A program made the translations under genes and the position numbers. The notes below the pieces were generated by a model that did not search any database, was not told the DNA's origin, and was given only the letters and a program-made list of their open reading frames with translations. DNA of 53,045 nt from Terriglobia bacterium (GTDB lineage Bacteria; Acidobacteriota; Terriglobia; UBA7540). This document shows, piece after piece, positions 1 to 8,809 of this stretch (position 1 is the stretch's first letter; each line of letters begins with the position of its first letter). The stretch spans positions 1 through 53,045 of the forward strand of contig JAIQGH010000015.1 of the NCBI GenBank assembly GCA_020072655.1. Reading direction: 5' to 3'.

Positions 1-1
1 T

Positions 2-229
2 TCGGTCGTGCTGAAGGAATTCGTCCTGGAGGTGCTCCAGGCCTCGAACCTGGTGGTGGTGAAGACGCACCCCGGGAATGCCCATTCGATCGGCGTGGTG
101 CTGGACGCCGAGCACTGGCCCGAGGTCGTGGGCACCGTTGCGGGCGATGATACTCTCTTCATCGCTACCCCCGGGGAGCGGCAGGCAGCCCGGATCCGCA
201 AGCAGATCCTCTCCCTGCTGGCCTCGTGA
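2..229 (+). CDS. argR: Arginine repressor ArgR, C-terminal part (5' end outside window)
   Basis: The frame is open from the window edge, so the start lies upstream. The visible 75 residues match the oligomerisation and arginine-binding domain of ArgR: the stretch around TKTHPGNAHSIGVVLD, then the family hallmark GTVAGDDTLF, where the two aspartates of GDDT contact arginine in known ArgR hexamers, and a closing helix ending in LLAS. The N-terminal winged-helix DNA-binding domain is off the window. ArgR represses or activates arginine genes in response to arginine. Its position 78 bp upstream of argG fits autogenous control of a linked arginine operon, though no ARG box was identified here. The domain call is strong; the truncation is only the window edge. 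Confidence 0.88.
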   Translation, partial: SVVLKEFVLEVLQASNLVVVKTHPGNAHSIGVVLDAEHWPEVVGTVAGDDTLFIATPGERQAARIRKQILSLLAS

Positions 230-307
230 AGTGGAGTCTCACCCGCGGCGGAAGGCGCGGGGGCTCGCGCGGGCATGCGCCCGTCCGATCGTCCGAAAGG
301 AACAAGC

Positions 308-1561
308 ATGGGTTCTCCTCTTGAATCATTGCCGAAAGTGAAGCGGGTTGTTCTGGCCTATTCCGGGGGGCTGGATACCTCCGTCATCATTCCCTGGCTG
401 CGCGAGAACTATGGCTGTGAGGTGATCGCCATGGTCGGCGATGTCGGCCAGGGCGACGACTTCAAGGCGGTGCGGAAGAAAGCTCTCGCGACCGGCGCCT
501 CGCGCGTCTTCGTCGAAGACCTGCGCGAGGAATTCATCACGGGTTATCTCTGGAAGGCCCTTCAGGCGGGCGCCGTTTATGAAGGCAAATATCTGCTCGG
601 GACATCACTCGCCCGGCCGGTGCTGGCCAAAGCGCAAGTGGAGGTCGCTCTCCGAGTGGGCGCGGACGCCGTCGCCCATGGCTGCACCGGAAAGGGAAAC
701 GATCAGGTGCGGTTCGAGATGGCGTACAAAGCGCTCGCCCCGCATTTGCGCGTCATCGCTCCCTGGCGGGAGTGGACCATCAAGTCGCGTGAGGACGCCA
801 TCGATTACGCGCGCGCGCACAATGTGCCGGTTCCGGTCACGAAAAAGGAGCCCTACAGCCGCGACCAGAACATCTGGCACCTCAGCCACGAAGGCGGCCC
901 GCTGGAAACCAAGTTGGGCGAGCCGCCCGAAGATGCCTGGAAGGTCACCTGTCCTCCCGAGCGCGCGCCCGGCCGGGAGGCTGCGGTCACCATCGGCTTT
1001 GAGGCGGGCATTCCGATCTCTGTGGATAATCGAGGAATTAAGCCTGTAGCGTTGCTGGAAAAGTTAAACGCCATCGCCGGCGAAAACGGCGTGGGGCGTA
1101 CGGACCTCGTCGAGAATCGCTTTGTCGGCATGAAGTCGCACGGCGCATACGAAACGCCCGCGGGGACGCTTCTCCACGCGGCTCACCATGAGCTCGAAGC
1201 CCTCTGCCTCGACCGCGAGACGTTTCACTACAAGCAACAGGTGGCGCTGCGCTACGCGGAGCTCGTCTATTACGGCCACTGGTTCACGCCGCTCCGCGAG
1301 GCCCTTGACGGGTTTGTGCAGAAGACTCAGCGGCATGTCACGGGCGAAGTGACCCTGGGATTGTACAAAGGCAATGTGCGCGTGCTCGACCGGCGCTCGC
1401 CCTATTCCCTCTACGATACGAGCATCGGCGGGTTCACGATGGGCGCCGACTACGACCAGAAGGACGCCGAAGGGTTCATCAACATTCTGGGCCTGCCGGT
1501 GAGGATCGCGGCAGCCAAACAAGGCGGCGCAGCCGGCTTGCGGCAAAGGAAAAAGGAATGA
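308..1561 (+). CDS. argG: Argininosuccinate synthase
   Basis: A 417-residue protein, the usual length for type 1 argininosuccinate synthase, which joins citrulline and aspartate with ATP in the penultimate step of arginine synthesis in the cytoplasm. The ATP-pyrophosphatase P-loop SGGLDTS is at residues 19-25, and the [13 protein letters not shown] citrulline/aspartate-binding segment lies near 125-137. A C-terminal tail begins near [12 protein letters not shown] (about 373), the part that mediates tetramer contacts in known structures. ATG 308 is preferred over an upstream GTG at 275 because AAAGGA lies eight bases before it and the family starts just ahead of the P-loop strand. The TGA stop overlaps the argH start (ATGA), indicating translational coupling. 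Confidence 0.97.
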   Translation: MGSPLESLPKVKRVVLAYSGGLDTSVIIPWLRENYGCEVIAMVGDVGQGDDFKAVRKKALATGASRVFVEDLREEFITGYLWKALQAGAVYEGKYLLGTSLARPVLAKAQVEVALRVGADAVAHGCTGKGNDQVRFEMAYKALAPHLRVIAPWREWTIKSREDAIDYARAHNVPVPVTKKEPYSRDQNIWHLSHEGGPLETKLGEPPEDAWKVTCPPERAPGREAAVTIGFEAGIPISVDNRGIKPVALLEKLNAIAGENGVGRTDLVENRFVGMKSHGAYETPAGTLLHAAHHELEALCLDRETFHYKQQVALRYAELVYYGHWFTPLREALDGFVQKTQRHVTGEVTLGLYKGNVRVLDRRSPYSLYDTSIGGFTMGADYDQKDAEGFINILGLPVRIAAAKQGGAAGLRQRKKE

Positions 1562-2958
1562 AGTTGTGGGGCGGACGCTTCTCGTCCGGCAAGAGAGATT
1601 CCGATTTTGAGAGATTTTCGGAATCCTTCTCGGTCGATCGCCGGCTGGTTCTTTACGATCTGCAGGTGAATCGCGCCTACGTCCGGGCGTTGGGCGCGGC
1701 GCGCGTGCTGAGTGCGCGCGAAGTGGGCACGCTGACACGCGGGCTGGATGCGATCTGTCAATACGTCGAGTCCCGCGCGAACTGGGCACAGCGTGAAGCC
1801 GCCGAAGATATTCACACCTGGGTCGAGGGGCGCCTGGAGCGGGAGGTTGGCCCTGTAGCGCGCAAGCTGCGCACGGGCCGCAGCCGCAACGATCTCGTCG
1901 CGACGGAGACGCGGCTTTACATCAAATCTGAGATCTCAAATCTCAAGTCCGCGATTGCGACGTTACTCGAAGCGTTGCTCCTTCAAGCCTGCAAGAACTC
2001 GCCGGCAATTCTGCCGGGCTTTACGCATCTCCAGCCCGCGCAGCCCATTCTCTTCGCGCACTATCTCCTTGCCTATTTCGAGATGCTAGGACGTGATATC
2101 GGACGTCTGGATGACTGCCACGCGCGGGCCGACGAGTTGCCAATGGGGGCGGGGGCGCTGGCGGGAACCCCTTATCGCGTTGATCGTGCGCGGCTGGCCA
2201 AGGAGTTGGGGTTTGCGCGCGTCGCCCGCAACAGCCTGGATGTGACTTCCGACCGAGACTTCGTCTGCGAGCTGCTTTTCGCCTGCGCCATGATCATGAC
2301 GCACTTGAGCCGGTTAGCAGAAGACCTGGTGATCTACTCCACTCCGAGTTTCGGATTTGTCGAGTTGGCCGACGCCTATGCGACGGGCAGCAGCTTGATG
2401 CCGCAGAAGAAAAATCCCGATTCCTTGGAACTCATCCGCGGCAAGGCGGCGAGAGTGGTGGGCAGACTGATGTCATCGCTGGCCATGCTCAAGGGCTTGC
2501 CAATGGCTTACAACCGCGACTTGCAGGAGGACAAGCCGGCGCTCTTCGACGGTATCGACACTACTCGCGAATCACTTGTCATCGCTGCCCGCGTAGTGCG
2601 GACGATGCGAGTTCATGCGGAGCGCATGCAGGCGGCCACCGCCCGAGGCTATCTGACCGCCACCCACGTGGCCGACGAGCTGGTCCGCCGGGGAGTTCCC
2701 TTCGCGACGGCGCACGAGCAGGTGGGCAGGCTGGTCCGTCACTTGGAGGAACGCGGCGCGACTTTTGCTGAGCTCGGTGACCGGGAGGCTCGGGAGATCA
2801 TTCCCGCGTGGGGCGTGCGCTTGCGCGCCATTGCCCTTTCTCCCGAGTCATCCGTGCGGCGCAGTAATGTTTTGGGGGGCACCGCGCCGGCGCAAGTGAG
2901 GCGACAGCTTCGCGCCGCCGAGCGCCGCCTGCGTGCTCTGCCACGCCCAGTCCGCTAG
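1558..2958 (+). CDS. argH: Argininosuccinate lyase
   Basis: A 466-residue member of the fumarase/aspartase superfamily that cleaves argininosuccinate to arginine and fumarate, the last step of arginine synthesis. It opens with [10 protein letters not shown], typical of ArgH. TGRSRNDL is near residues 107-114, TSDRDF near 230, and the superfamily signature [12 protein letters not shown] near 279-290 includes the mobile-loop serine that acts as catalytic base or acid in characterised homologues. Length and motifs are complete. Its ATG overlaps the argG stop by four bases, so the two are almost certainly co-translated. No clear terminator hairpin follows; the next gene is convergent from the minus strand. 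Confidence 0.96.
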   Translation: MKLWGGRFSSGKRDSDFERFSESFSVDRRLVLYDLQVNRAYVRALGAARVLSAREVGTLTRGLDAICQYVESRANWAQREAAEDIHTWVEGRLEREVGPVARKLRTGRSRNDLVATETRLYIKSEISNLKSAIATLLEALLLQACKNSPAILPGFTHLQPAQPILFAHYLLAYFEMLGRDIGRLDDCHARADELPMGAGALAGTPYRVDRARLAKELGFARVARNSLDVTSDRDFVCELLFACAMIMTHLSRLAEDLVIYSTPSFGFVELADAYATGSSLMPQKKNPDSLELIRGKAARVVGRLMSSLAMLKGLPMAYNRDLQEDKPALFDGIDTTRESLVIAARVVRTMRVHAERMQAATARGYLTATHVADELVRRGVPFATAHEQVGRLVRHLEERGATFAELGDREAREIIPAWGVRLRAIALSPESSVRRSNVLGGTAPAQVRRQLRAAERRLRALPRPVR

Positions 2959-3060
2959 GCCGGGAAGCCATACCGCTCCTGTGCTTGCGTCTAGCGTTTG
3001 TCCCGCGAATCCTCGCGCGGGCATTTTCGCCTCGGCCAGCAACCAAAGCTGCTTCCCCGT

Positions 3061-3924
3061 TCATATTTTCCTTCGTCCATAAACGGAGTGTGCGAGTTCT
3101 ATCACGTCGCCAAGATCGATCGTGACGATGTGGGGCACGCGGCCGGAGGCTCCAGGATTGACGACCACGCTCGAGCCGATGCGGTCCGAGAACGATCCGG
3201 ACATCTTTGGGCTCTCGTGGATGTGTCCGTGGAGCGTGAGCAAGGGCTGAGTGCGTTCGATCCAATGTCGGATGGCCCGGCTGCCGATATGCTCGCCGCC
3301 GTAGAGCACGTCGCATCGCGTGTTGTAGGGCGGCGAATGCAGCACGGCGATAGTCCGACTGGCCTCAGTCGCGGGGAGCCGCGCGAGCTCGTCTTCGATA
3401 CTGGGCAGGGATTTCAGATAGGAATCGAAGTCCGCGATGATCTGAAAGCCTTGTTCGGTGGCGAGGACCGAGCGCGCCGCCTGCCTTTCGAAGGGCCTTC
3501 CCTCCGGCCCATCGCGGCGCTCAAAATCCTTGAACGAGAATGGCGTCGGAGGGACGAACGCCAGACCCACCAGGGAATACGGCCCCAGCCGCGCTGAACT
3601 CTGGTGGAGGTTCTCGACGAGGCCGACAGATTCGAGCTCGCGCAGGGCCGCGAGAATGGTTCCGCAATCGTCGTTGCCGGGAATGGCAAAGACTCGCAAC
3701 GCCGGCCGGTCCCTTCTCCACGATTTGACCAACGGAGCAACGTCGTCCAGCAGGAACAGGGGTTGCGAGTGGGGGAGAGCAACGGCCGAGGCGCTGGGTG
3801 TGCCCGGACACAAATCCCCACCGAGCACGATGGCGTCCGCCTCGCATCGACAAGCGGCCTCACCGGTCGCGCGATACAACGCCATGTCGCCGTGTAAGTC
3901 CGAGCTGTAAACCAGACGGGTCAT
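3061..3924 (-). CDS. Calcineurin-like metallophosphoesterase
   Basis: A 287-residue protein with the complete metallophosphoesterase metal-ligand set in order: SDLHG (8-12), GGDL (35-38), GNDD in place of the more common GNHD (about 81-84), HSPPY (about 195-199) and HGHIHE (about 232-237). These residues hold two metal ions in a calcineurin-like fold. There is no signal peptide or membrane segment, so it should be cytoplasmic. The substrate cannot be told from sequence; relatives hydrolyse phosphomonoesters, phosphodiesters or nucleotides. It is convergent with argH and not part of the arginine operon. Replacement of His by Asp in the GNHD box is a notable variation and might shift activity toward diesters, but that is inference. 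Confidence 0.85.
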   Translation of the reverse strand: MTRLVYSSDLHGDMALYRATGEAACRCEADAIVLGGDLCPGTPSASAVALPHSQPLFLLDDVAPLVKSWRRDRPALRVFAIPGNDDCGTILAALRELESVGLVENLHQSSARLGPYSLVGLAFVPPTPFSFKDFERRDGPEGRPFERQAARSVLATEQGFQIIADFDSYLKSLPSIEDELARLPATEASRTIAVLHSPPYNTRCDVLYGGEHIGSRAIRHWIERTQPLLTLHGHIHESPKMSGSFSDRIGSSVVVNPGASGRVPHIVTIDLGDVIELAHSVYGRRKI

Positions 3925-4055
3925 GCGTCACCTTCCCTGGCGGCGATTGTAGCGTGCCGCAAGAGAGACGCAAGCCTGGAGATCAATGCGGACAGGGCGA
4001 GTCGCGCCTCCCGCCCAACCATAGGTGGCAGTTGGGAAAGGGGGAAGCAAGCTGC

Positions 4056-4589
4056 TCAGGTAGAAGGCGGCGCGTCCACCGATTCCAAAGCTCGGGAGGT
4101 GGACGTCCGCCTGGAGAGACTGGGGATCCACCCGAACGGCGGGACCAGCCGATGGTAAGGGCCGAAAAATCTGACCACCAGGAACGCGTATCCGAGCACC
4201 AGGTGAAACCGCAGCATGAGTCGCAGGAACTCCCAGCTTCCGGGAGGCTTGAGCAAGCCCCGACCGGCCGGCACGGGGCCGGGCGTCTGCAACAGCTTCT
4301 CAAATGATCTGCGGACTGCGCGCAGCCAGGCCAAGGCCATTTGGGCGCGACTGCGGCGCAGGCCTTTGGCGAGAGCCGGGAAGCCCGCTTCGTCCCGCAG
4401 CCAGAGGTAGTCGGTGCGGTCGAAGACTCGTTCGGCGAGGATCAAATCCGCGGGGCTCCACAGAGCCGCATCCCACTTCTGTTCGTCGCGGGAAGATTCC
4501 GGGGCCGGACGCTGCGCCCGGCGCACCAGCCACAGCACGACGACGACCGTCAGCAAGGCAATGATCGTATACGCTTCGAGTTGAATCAT
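4056..4589 (-). CDS. Hypothetical membrane-anchored protein
   Basis: 177 residues, not assigned to a known family. Residues about 5-23 form one clear hydrophobic helix (IIALLTVVVVLWLV), followed by a basic, then Asp/Trp-rich cytoplasmic-looking stretch. A moderately hydrophobic segment near residues 125-140 (MLRFHLVLGYAFLVVRFFG) could be a second membrane helix. Its ATG overlaps the TGA of the upstream membrane-protein gene (ATGA), so the two are translated as a pair and probably act together. The start is fixed by that overlap. No catalytic motif is visible. Nothing in the sequence allows a functional call beyond a membrane-associated partner of its neighbour. Confidence 0.6.
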   Translation of the reverse strand: MIQLEAYTIIALLTVVVVLWLVRRAQRPAPESSRDEQKWDAALWSPADLILAERVFDRTDYLWLRDEAGFPALAKGLRRSRAQMALAWLRAVRRSFEKLLQTPGPVPAGRGLLKPPGSWEFLRLMLRFHLVLGYAFLVVRFFGPYHRLVPPFGWIPSLSRRTSTSRALESVDAPPST

Positions 4590-5359
4590 CTGCCGAGTAG
4601 CCTAAACAGAACGCTATTGAACTTCTCAAGCTGATAGGCGACAGCCTCCGCGGAAGCGTCTCCGCGGCGAGCCGCCTCAAGTCGTTCCTCCGGGACAGGG
4701 TCTAACCGCCAAAGGGAGGCCGCCCAGATCGTTAGACTGAGCACGTAGCCCAGCGGTCCCACCGCGGCGAACACGCGGCCGTAAAGAGCCTGGCCATATC
4801 TTTCCTCGAGCGCCAGGTTCACGACGACGATTGCCAGATAGACAGAAAAGCCCAGAAGGATGCCGGAGGTATTTCGGCCCAAGTGAATGTGGAAGCGAAC
4901 GATCGCCGCCAATAAGACAACGATGATGATGGCTTTTGTAAAGGCTACCCGCTTGTTGAATTCCAGAATGACTGCCGCCTGTCCCTCTTGCGACACAAGC
5001 GATGGGTAGATGTAAAACACCGCGAATACGATGCAAATTCCCAGAGTCAATAGCTTGCCCAGGTGGCAAATGGCGACGTAGCGGCTGAAAATGTGATCCG
5101 AGACTTCCAACAACACCATGAACTCGAGGAGAAGTTGGATGGTGAATCGGAACCAGAAGGCGGAGGGATAATAGCTCGGCCAGAGAAGGTAAATGGGAAG
5201 CAGGATCCCTGAAGTGAGAAACAAGAACGCGATGTAAGCATAGAAGGATGGGAACTGGCTAAGATTCTTCGTCTGCCAAGCCCGTACCAACAGGACGGCC
5301 TCGAACAGCGAAGCATAGATCCAAATGATGGCGGCGAAATGATCCACGGACTCAGCCAT
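4586..5359 (-). CDS. Hypothetical polytopic membrane protein
   Basis: 257 residues from the chosen ATG, with about seven hydrophobic helices: IIWIYASLFEAVLL at the N-terminus, FYAYIAFLFLTSGILL, a helix around IQLLLEFMVLLEV, LGICIVFAVFYIY, AIIIVVLLAAIV, GFSVYLAIVVVNLAL and GYVLSLTIWAASLW. It ends in a charged cytoplasmic tail (about 35 residues). I do not recognise the family. The frame stays open upstream to 5521, but the extra N-terminus there is poorly hydrophobic and overlaps a separate short ORF with an excellent ribosome site, so the start at MAESVDHF is preferred, although its own Shine-Dalgarno is weak. It is coupled by a 4-base overlap to the following small membrane protein. Confidence 0.6.
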   Translation of the reverse strand: MAESVDHFAAIIWIYASLFEAVLLVRAWQTKNLSQFPSFYAYIAFLFLTSGILLPIYLLWPSYYPSAFWFRFTIQLLLEFMVLLEVSDHIFSRYVAICHLGKLLTLGICIVFAVFYIYPSLVSQEGQAAVILEFNKRVAFTKAIIIVVLLAAIVRFHIHLGRNTSGILLGFSVYLAIVVVNLALEERYGQALYGRVFAAVGPLGYVLSLTIWAASLWRLDPVPEERLEAARRGDASAEAVAYQLEKFNSVLFRLLGR

Positions 5360-5403
5360 GGAAGGGCAGGCGCAACCGTCTGCCCCCCAGGACTGGTTGG
5401 CAC

Positions 5404-5466
5404 TTAGGCTCTTGGGGGCCCAGGCCAAGGGGCACCGCTGTTGCCCTTCTTTGCATAGCGTAGCAT
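5404..5466 (-). CDS. Possible 20-residue leader peptide with very strong ribosome site
   Basis: A short ORF, ATG to TAA, encoding a basic, proline-rich peptide (MLRYAKKGNSGAPWPGPPRA). Its start is preceded by AGGAGGTGA (5472-5480) with a five-base spacer, a nearly perfect complement of the 16S 3' end and the best ribosome site seen in this window. It ends 45 bases before the preferred start of the membrane-protein gene, which has a weak ribosome site of its own. The arrangement suggests a leader peptide or translational coupling, or an unannotated small protein. Expression is not proven. An alternative is that the strong site serves a longer, frameshifted form of the downstream protein. Confidence 0.4.
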   Translation of the reverse strand: MLRYAKKGNSGAPWPGPPRA

Positions 5467-5532
5467 AGTCGTCACCTCCTCTCAACAGAAAGTTAATACG
5501 GCGGTATCGAAAGCTCGTCATGACTTGGCAAG

Positions 5533-5550
5533 TTTCAAATATGTTTGAAA
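5533..5550. promoter_or_regulatory. Perfect inverted repeat upstream of the leader ORF
   Basis: TTTCAAA-TATG-TTTGAAA, two perfect 7-base arms with a 4-base spacer, about 67 bases upstream of the strong ribosome site at 5472-5480 and in the 240-base stretch before the dehydrogenase pseudogene. The size and AT-rich symmetry are what a dimeric repressor operator looks like. No convincing -10/-35 pair was found next to it. The rest of 5551-5760 holds no feature that I can support. Confidence 0.35.
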
Positions 5551-5760
5551 TTGCGGTCGGAGTCAGGCAGCTTCGTCATGTCTTTTCAGCGAGATACGGG
5601 GAAATCAGCGGGGGTGACTATCCGAGCGTCGAGCACCGCTTGACAGAGTCGAGGCGTACGATTTAGCTTGATGCCTTTCTCGCTGGCTGCTGCAGGGCGT
5701 GGACACGCGTCGGGAATCACAGCTGCTCAACGTTGTGGAAATGGAAAACGAGGCTTACCA

Positions 5761-6442
5761 ATGAGGATTGCAATCGTGGGTTACGGAGTCGTCGGGCGTG
5801 CGCTGGCAAAGTTGTTCGACGGTGACAAGGGCAGCGCGGAAGTGGCTGTTTACGACAGGTTCATTCCAAGCATGAACACGGCGGACCGAAAGGCAGCGAT
5901 TCAAGCTTGCGATCTTGCCTTCATCGCGGTCCCGACGCCCGAGGGGTGCGATGGGGCCTGCGACGTCTCTGCCGTCGAGGAGGTCGTCTCCTGGGTTGAG
6001 CCCCCAATGTGCCTGAAGTCAACCGTTCCACCGGGCACGGTAGACCGATTGGTGAAAGCGACAGGGAAGAGGATCTGCTTCAGTCCGGAGGTACATGGAG
6101 AATTGTTTTCTCGCCACGAAGGTTGCCTTTGTGAACCAATTTTACGATTTGGCCCGGGCCTTCGGCGTGAACTACCACGAACTCCGAGAGATCTGGCTGG
6201 CGGACGAAAGGATCGGTCGCTCGCATACGATCGTCACTGAAGAGCGAGGCTACCGTGGTCGCTGCCTGCCGAAGGACGTGGCGGCAATCATCCAGGCCTC
6301 CAAGCCGCTCGGAGGCGCGCCGCTGCTCGAGGCGATCGATCACTACAACGACGAAGTCTGCCGGCGGGCGGATGAGGCCCGGACTCAGAACTCCTCAAAA
6401 CCGCCGTCCACCTCACAACTGAGAAGGAAGCGGCGCCATTAA
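5761..6442 (+). pseudogene. UDP-glucose/nucleotide-sugar 6-dehydrogenase remnant (internal deletion and frameshift)
   Basis: Two frames together make one damaged gene. The first starts MRIAIVGYGVVGRALAKL, with the GxGxxG NAD-binding fingerprint, and runs through FIAVPTPEG and KSTVPPGT to ICFSPEVHGE near 6105. The second frame picks up around 6095 with ENCFLATKVAFVNQFYDLAR, GVNYHELREIW, then GYRGRCLPKDVAAII, which carries the catalytic cysteine of the family, and ends at TAA 6442. In intact relatives roughly 80-100 residues separate these parts, so a deletion with a frame change has joined them. The product would lack part of the core and is unlikely to be active. It is convergent with, and overlaps by four bases, the aminotransferase gene. 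Confidence 0.8.
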
Positions 6443-7554
6443 GTCCGCGCTGCGGTTTTTGCCGTCTCGCGCACGGCCTGAGCGATGCGCGCTATGTCGC
6501 GTTCGGTTAGGCCGGGGTGCACGGGAATGGAGAGCACCGTCTGCGCGAGCCGCACGCTCACCGGAAAATCTCGGTCGTTGCCGAAGCCGCGGAAAATCGG
6601 CTGGCGATGGAGCGGCGTGGGGTAATGGACGGCCGTTTCGATGCCCCGGCGGAGCAGGGCTTCCTGGAATTCGTCCCGTGAAAGATTCAACACGTCGGAA
6701 TCGAGTCGGAGCGTAAAGAGGTTGAAGGCGTGGCCCACGGGGCCCACGCAGCGAGGCAACAGAATCCCCGGAGTGCCTTCAAGTTGGCGGGTGAGCAATG
6801 CTGCATTTCGCTGCCGGGCGCGAATGGCGGCAGGTAGCCGACGGAGCTGCTCACGCCCCAGCGCGGCCGCAAAGTCGGTCAGGCGCAGATTGAAGCCCAG
6901 GCGAATGTGCCGGTAACGACTGACTTCGCCGTGCGAGCGTGCCAGGCGGAACTCCGCGGCGAACTGCGGGTCGGAAGTAGTCAGCATCCCGCCTTCGCCC
7001 GTGGTCATGTTCTTCGAGGGGTAAAACGAATAGCAGACCACATCCGCAAATGAGCCCACATCACGGCTGCCATAGTGCGCGCCGTGAGCCTGGGCAGCAT
7101 CCCAGATCACCTGCAAGCGGTGGCGACGTGCCAGTCGCGCCAGCGCGGCGATATCAGCGGGATGGCCATAGAGATGAACCGGAGCCAGGGCGCGCGTTCG
7201 CCGGGTGATCCGACGCGCGACATCGGCCGGATCGAGTGTGAAGGTTTCCGGGTCCACGTCGGCGAAGACGGGCTTCGCCCCCACCGCCAGCGCCATGGAG
7301 GCTGTGGCGATGAAGGTGAAATCCGGCACGATGATCTCGTCACCCGGCTTGAGCAGGGCCCGGTAAGCCAAATAGAGCGCTGCGGTGCCCGAGTTGACCG
7401 CTACGGCAAATCGCGCCCCGACGGCTATCGCAAAACGCTTCTCAAAATCTTCTACTACGCGGCCGGCACGCAGATGTCCGGATTTCAAGACCCGCTCCAC
7501 GGCGGCGAGTTCTTGCCGGTCCAGCCGAACCTGGGCAATGGAGATGATGGCGAT
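6439..7554 (-). CDS. DegT/DnrJ/EryC1/StrS-family PLP aminotransferase
   Basis: PLP-dependent sugar aminotransferase fold. NSGTAALYLA and the DEIIVPDFTF strand bind cofactor and substrate, WDAAQAHGA provides the Asp contacting the pyridine ring, and SFYPSKNMTTGEGG carries the Schiff-base lysine. Such enzymes transaminate keto-sugars on UDP or dTDP. The first ordinary start codon is GTG 7500, but the frame upstream still encodes the conserved family N-terminus (IAQVRLDRQELAAVERVL). The ribosome site GAGGAGGGG (7560-7568) sits before a run of ATC/ATT codons, with no ATG, GTG or TTG between the site and 7500. I set the start at ATC 7554 to include the conserved part; GTG 7500 is the conservative choice. 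It may have lost its start codon along with its decayed neighbours. Confidence 0.75.
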   Translation of the reverse strand: MAIISIAQVRLDRQELAAVERVLKSGHLRAGRVVEDFEKRFAIAVGARFAVAVNSGTAALYLAYRALLKPGDEIIVPDFTFIATASMALAVGAKPVFADVDPETFTLDPADVARRITRRTRALAPVHLYGHPADIAALARLARRHRLQVIWDAAQAHGAHYGSRDVGSFADVVCYSFYPSKNMTTGEGGMLTTSDPQFAAEFRLARSHGEVSRYRHIRLGFNLRLTDFAAALGREQLRRLPAAIRARQRNAALLTRQLEGTPGILLPRCVGPVGHAFNLFTLRLDSDVLNLSRDEFQEALLRRGIETAVHYPTPLHRQPIFRGFGNDRDFPVSVRLAQTVLSIPVHPGLTERDIARIAQAVRETAKTAART

Positions 7555-7633
7555 TTTTGCCCCTCCTCGAGAGGATGCTGGCGGAAGTCCGCCGCTATAG
7601 GTCCCACGCGGTCAACAGGTTAGCGCTTTCCCT

Positions 7634-8809
7634 TCAGCAGCGGACGATTTTCTCGCGGTTCTCAGTCACGTCCGCGGTCGCGTTCCGGGTGTCGACTACG
7701 AGTCGCGCGTGCCGAACGATAGCGGGGTAGTCGTAGCAGGAGTGAGCGGTGGCGATCAAGACCGCGTCGTACTTGCCCAGCGTATTGGGCGTCAGCTCCA
7801 CACTCGTGAGGCCGAAATCGTAATGGCGAGTCTTCGGCAGTTGTGGGAAGTACGGGTCGTGATAATCCACCTTGACTCCGCGGGCCTGCAGCAGTTGGAT
7901 GATACGCAGCGCGGGCGACTCGCGCAGGTCGTCCACATCCTTCTTGTAGGCAATGCCCAGAATGAGAACCTTGGCGTCCAGCAAGCACTTCTGGCGCCGA
8001 TTCAGCGCCTCCACCAGCGAGGCCACGACGTGGTCAGGCATGGCCGTGTTGACTTCTCCTGCCAGCTCGATGAAACGCGTGGGGAAACCGTACTCCCGCG
8101 CTTTCCAGGTCAGGTAGAAGGGATCAATCGGGATGCAGTGCCCTCCCAGCCCGGGCCCGGGATAGAAGGCCGTGAAGCCAAACGGTTTGGTCCTCGCGGC
8201 TTCGATCACTTCCCAGATATCGATGCCCATACGCAAGCACAGGCACTTGAGCTCATTCACCAGGGCGATGTTGACCGAGCGATAGATATTCTCCAGAAGT
8301 TTGGCCATCTCCGCGGTGCGCGTCGAGGAGACGAGCACGACCTCCTTGAACACCTGCCCATAAAGCAATTGCGCGGCGGCGGCGCTCGGCCCGTTCACCC
8401 CGCCGATGACCTTGGGGATTTGGATGGTCGTGAATTGTTTGTTTCCGGGATCCTCGCGCTCCGGCGAGAAAGCCAGGAGGAAATCCGCCTGCAGTTCCGA
8501 AGCGAACTCGGTTTTGGCGTTGCAGATCGTGTAAGGGGCGATGGGGCAACGCAATCCCGACTTTTCCAGAATCGGAAGCACGACTTCCTCGGTGGTACCG
8601 GGGTAGGTTGTACTTTCCAGGACAATCAACTGGTCGGGGCGCAGCGCGGCTTCGATGGATTCCGCGGTGTTGCGGACAAAGGACAGGTCGGGCTCGCGAT
8701 GCTCGTCGAGCGGCGTGGGGACGCAGATCAGAATGGCATCCATGTCCCGGAGTTTCCGAAAATCGACGGTAAACCGGAAGTCGTGTTTGACGATTGAACA
8801 GCGGGGCAT
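7634..8809 (-). CDS. Nucleotide-sugar dehydrogenase (UDP-GlcNAc/ManNAc type), N-terminally truncated
   Basis: 391 residues from ATG 8809. Present are DAILICVPTPLDEHREPD, VLESTTYPGTTEE, LLAFSPEREDPGN, the helix around AEMAKLLENIYRSVNIALVN, the catalytic-cysteine loop GPGLGGHCIPIDPFYL, and the C-terminal UDP-binding domain starting near VLILGIAYKKDVDDLRESPA. The family normally begins with about 70-80 residues forming a Rossmann NAD-binding unit with GxGxxG; nothing resembling it is encoded upstream in any frame. The remaining protein therefore lacks half of the NAD site and is probably inactive or a remnant. The start ATG has AAGGA close by (GAACAAGGAATG), so it could still be translated. Together with the DegT gene it resembles a former amino-sugar uronate module. 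Confidence 0.75.
   Translation of the reverse strand: MPRCSIVKHDFRFTVDFRKLRDMDAILICVPTPLDEHREPDLSFVRNTAESIEAALRPDQLIVLESTTYPGTTEEVVLPILEKSGLRCPIAPYTICNAKTEFASELQADFLLAFSPEREDPGNKQFTTIQIPKVIGGVNGPSAAAAQLLYGQVFKEVVLVSSTRTAEMAKLLENIYRSVNIALVNELKCLCLRMGIDIWEVIEAARTKPFGFTAFYPGPGLGGHCIPIDPFYLTWKAREYGFPTRFIELAGEVNTAMPDHVVASLVEALNRRQKCLLDAKVLILGIAYKKDVDDLRESPALRIIQLLQARGVKVDYHDPYFPQLPKTRHYDFGLTSVELTPNTLGKYDAVLIATAHSCYDYPAIVRHARLVVDTRNATADVTENREKIVRC

Noticed and set aside
605-889. Antisense open frame inside argG
   Set aside because: Shadow of the strongly supported argG frame; no ribosome site and no recognisable domain.
7709-8797. 362-codon plus-strand open frame opposite the truncated dehydrogenase
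   Set aside because: Mirror of a GC-rich coding strand; translated sequence has no domain and the minus frame shows catalytic motifs.
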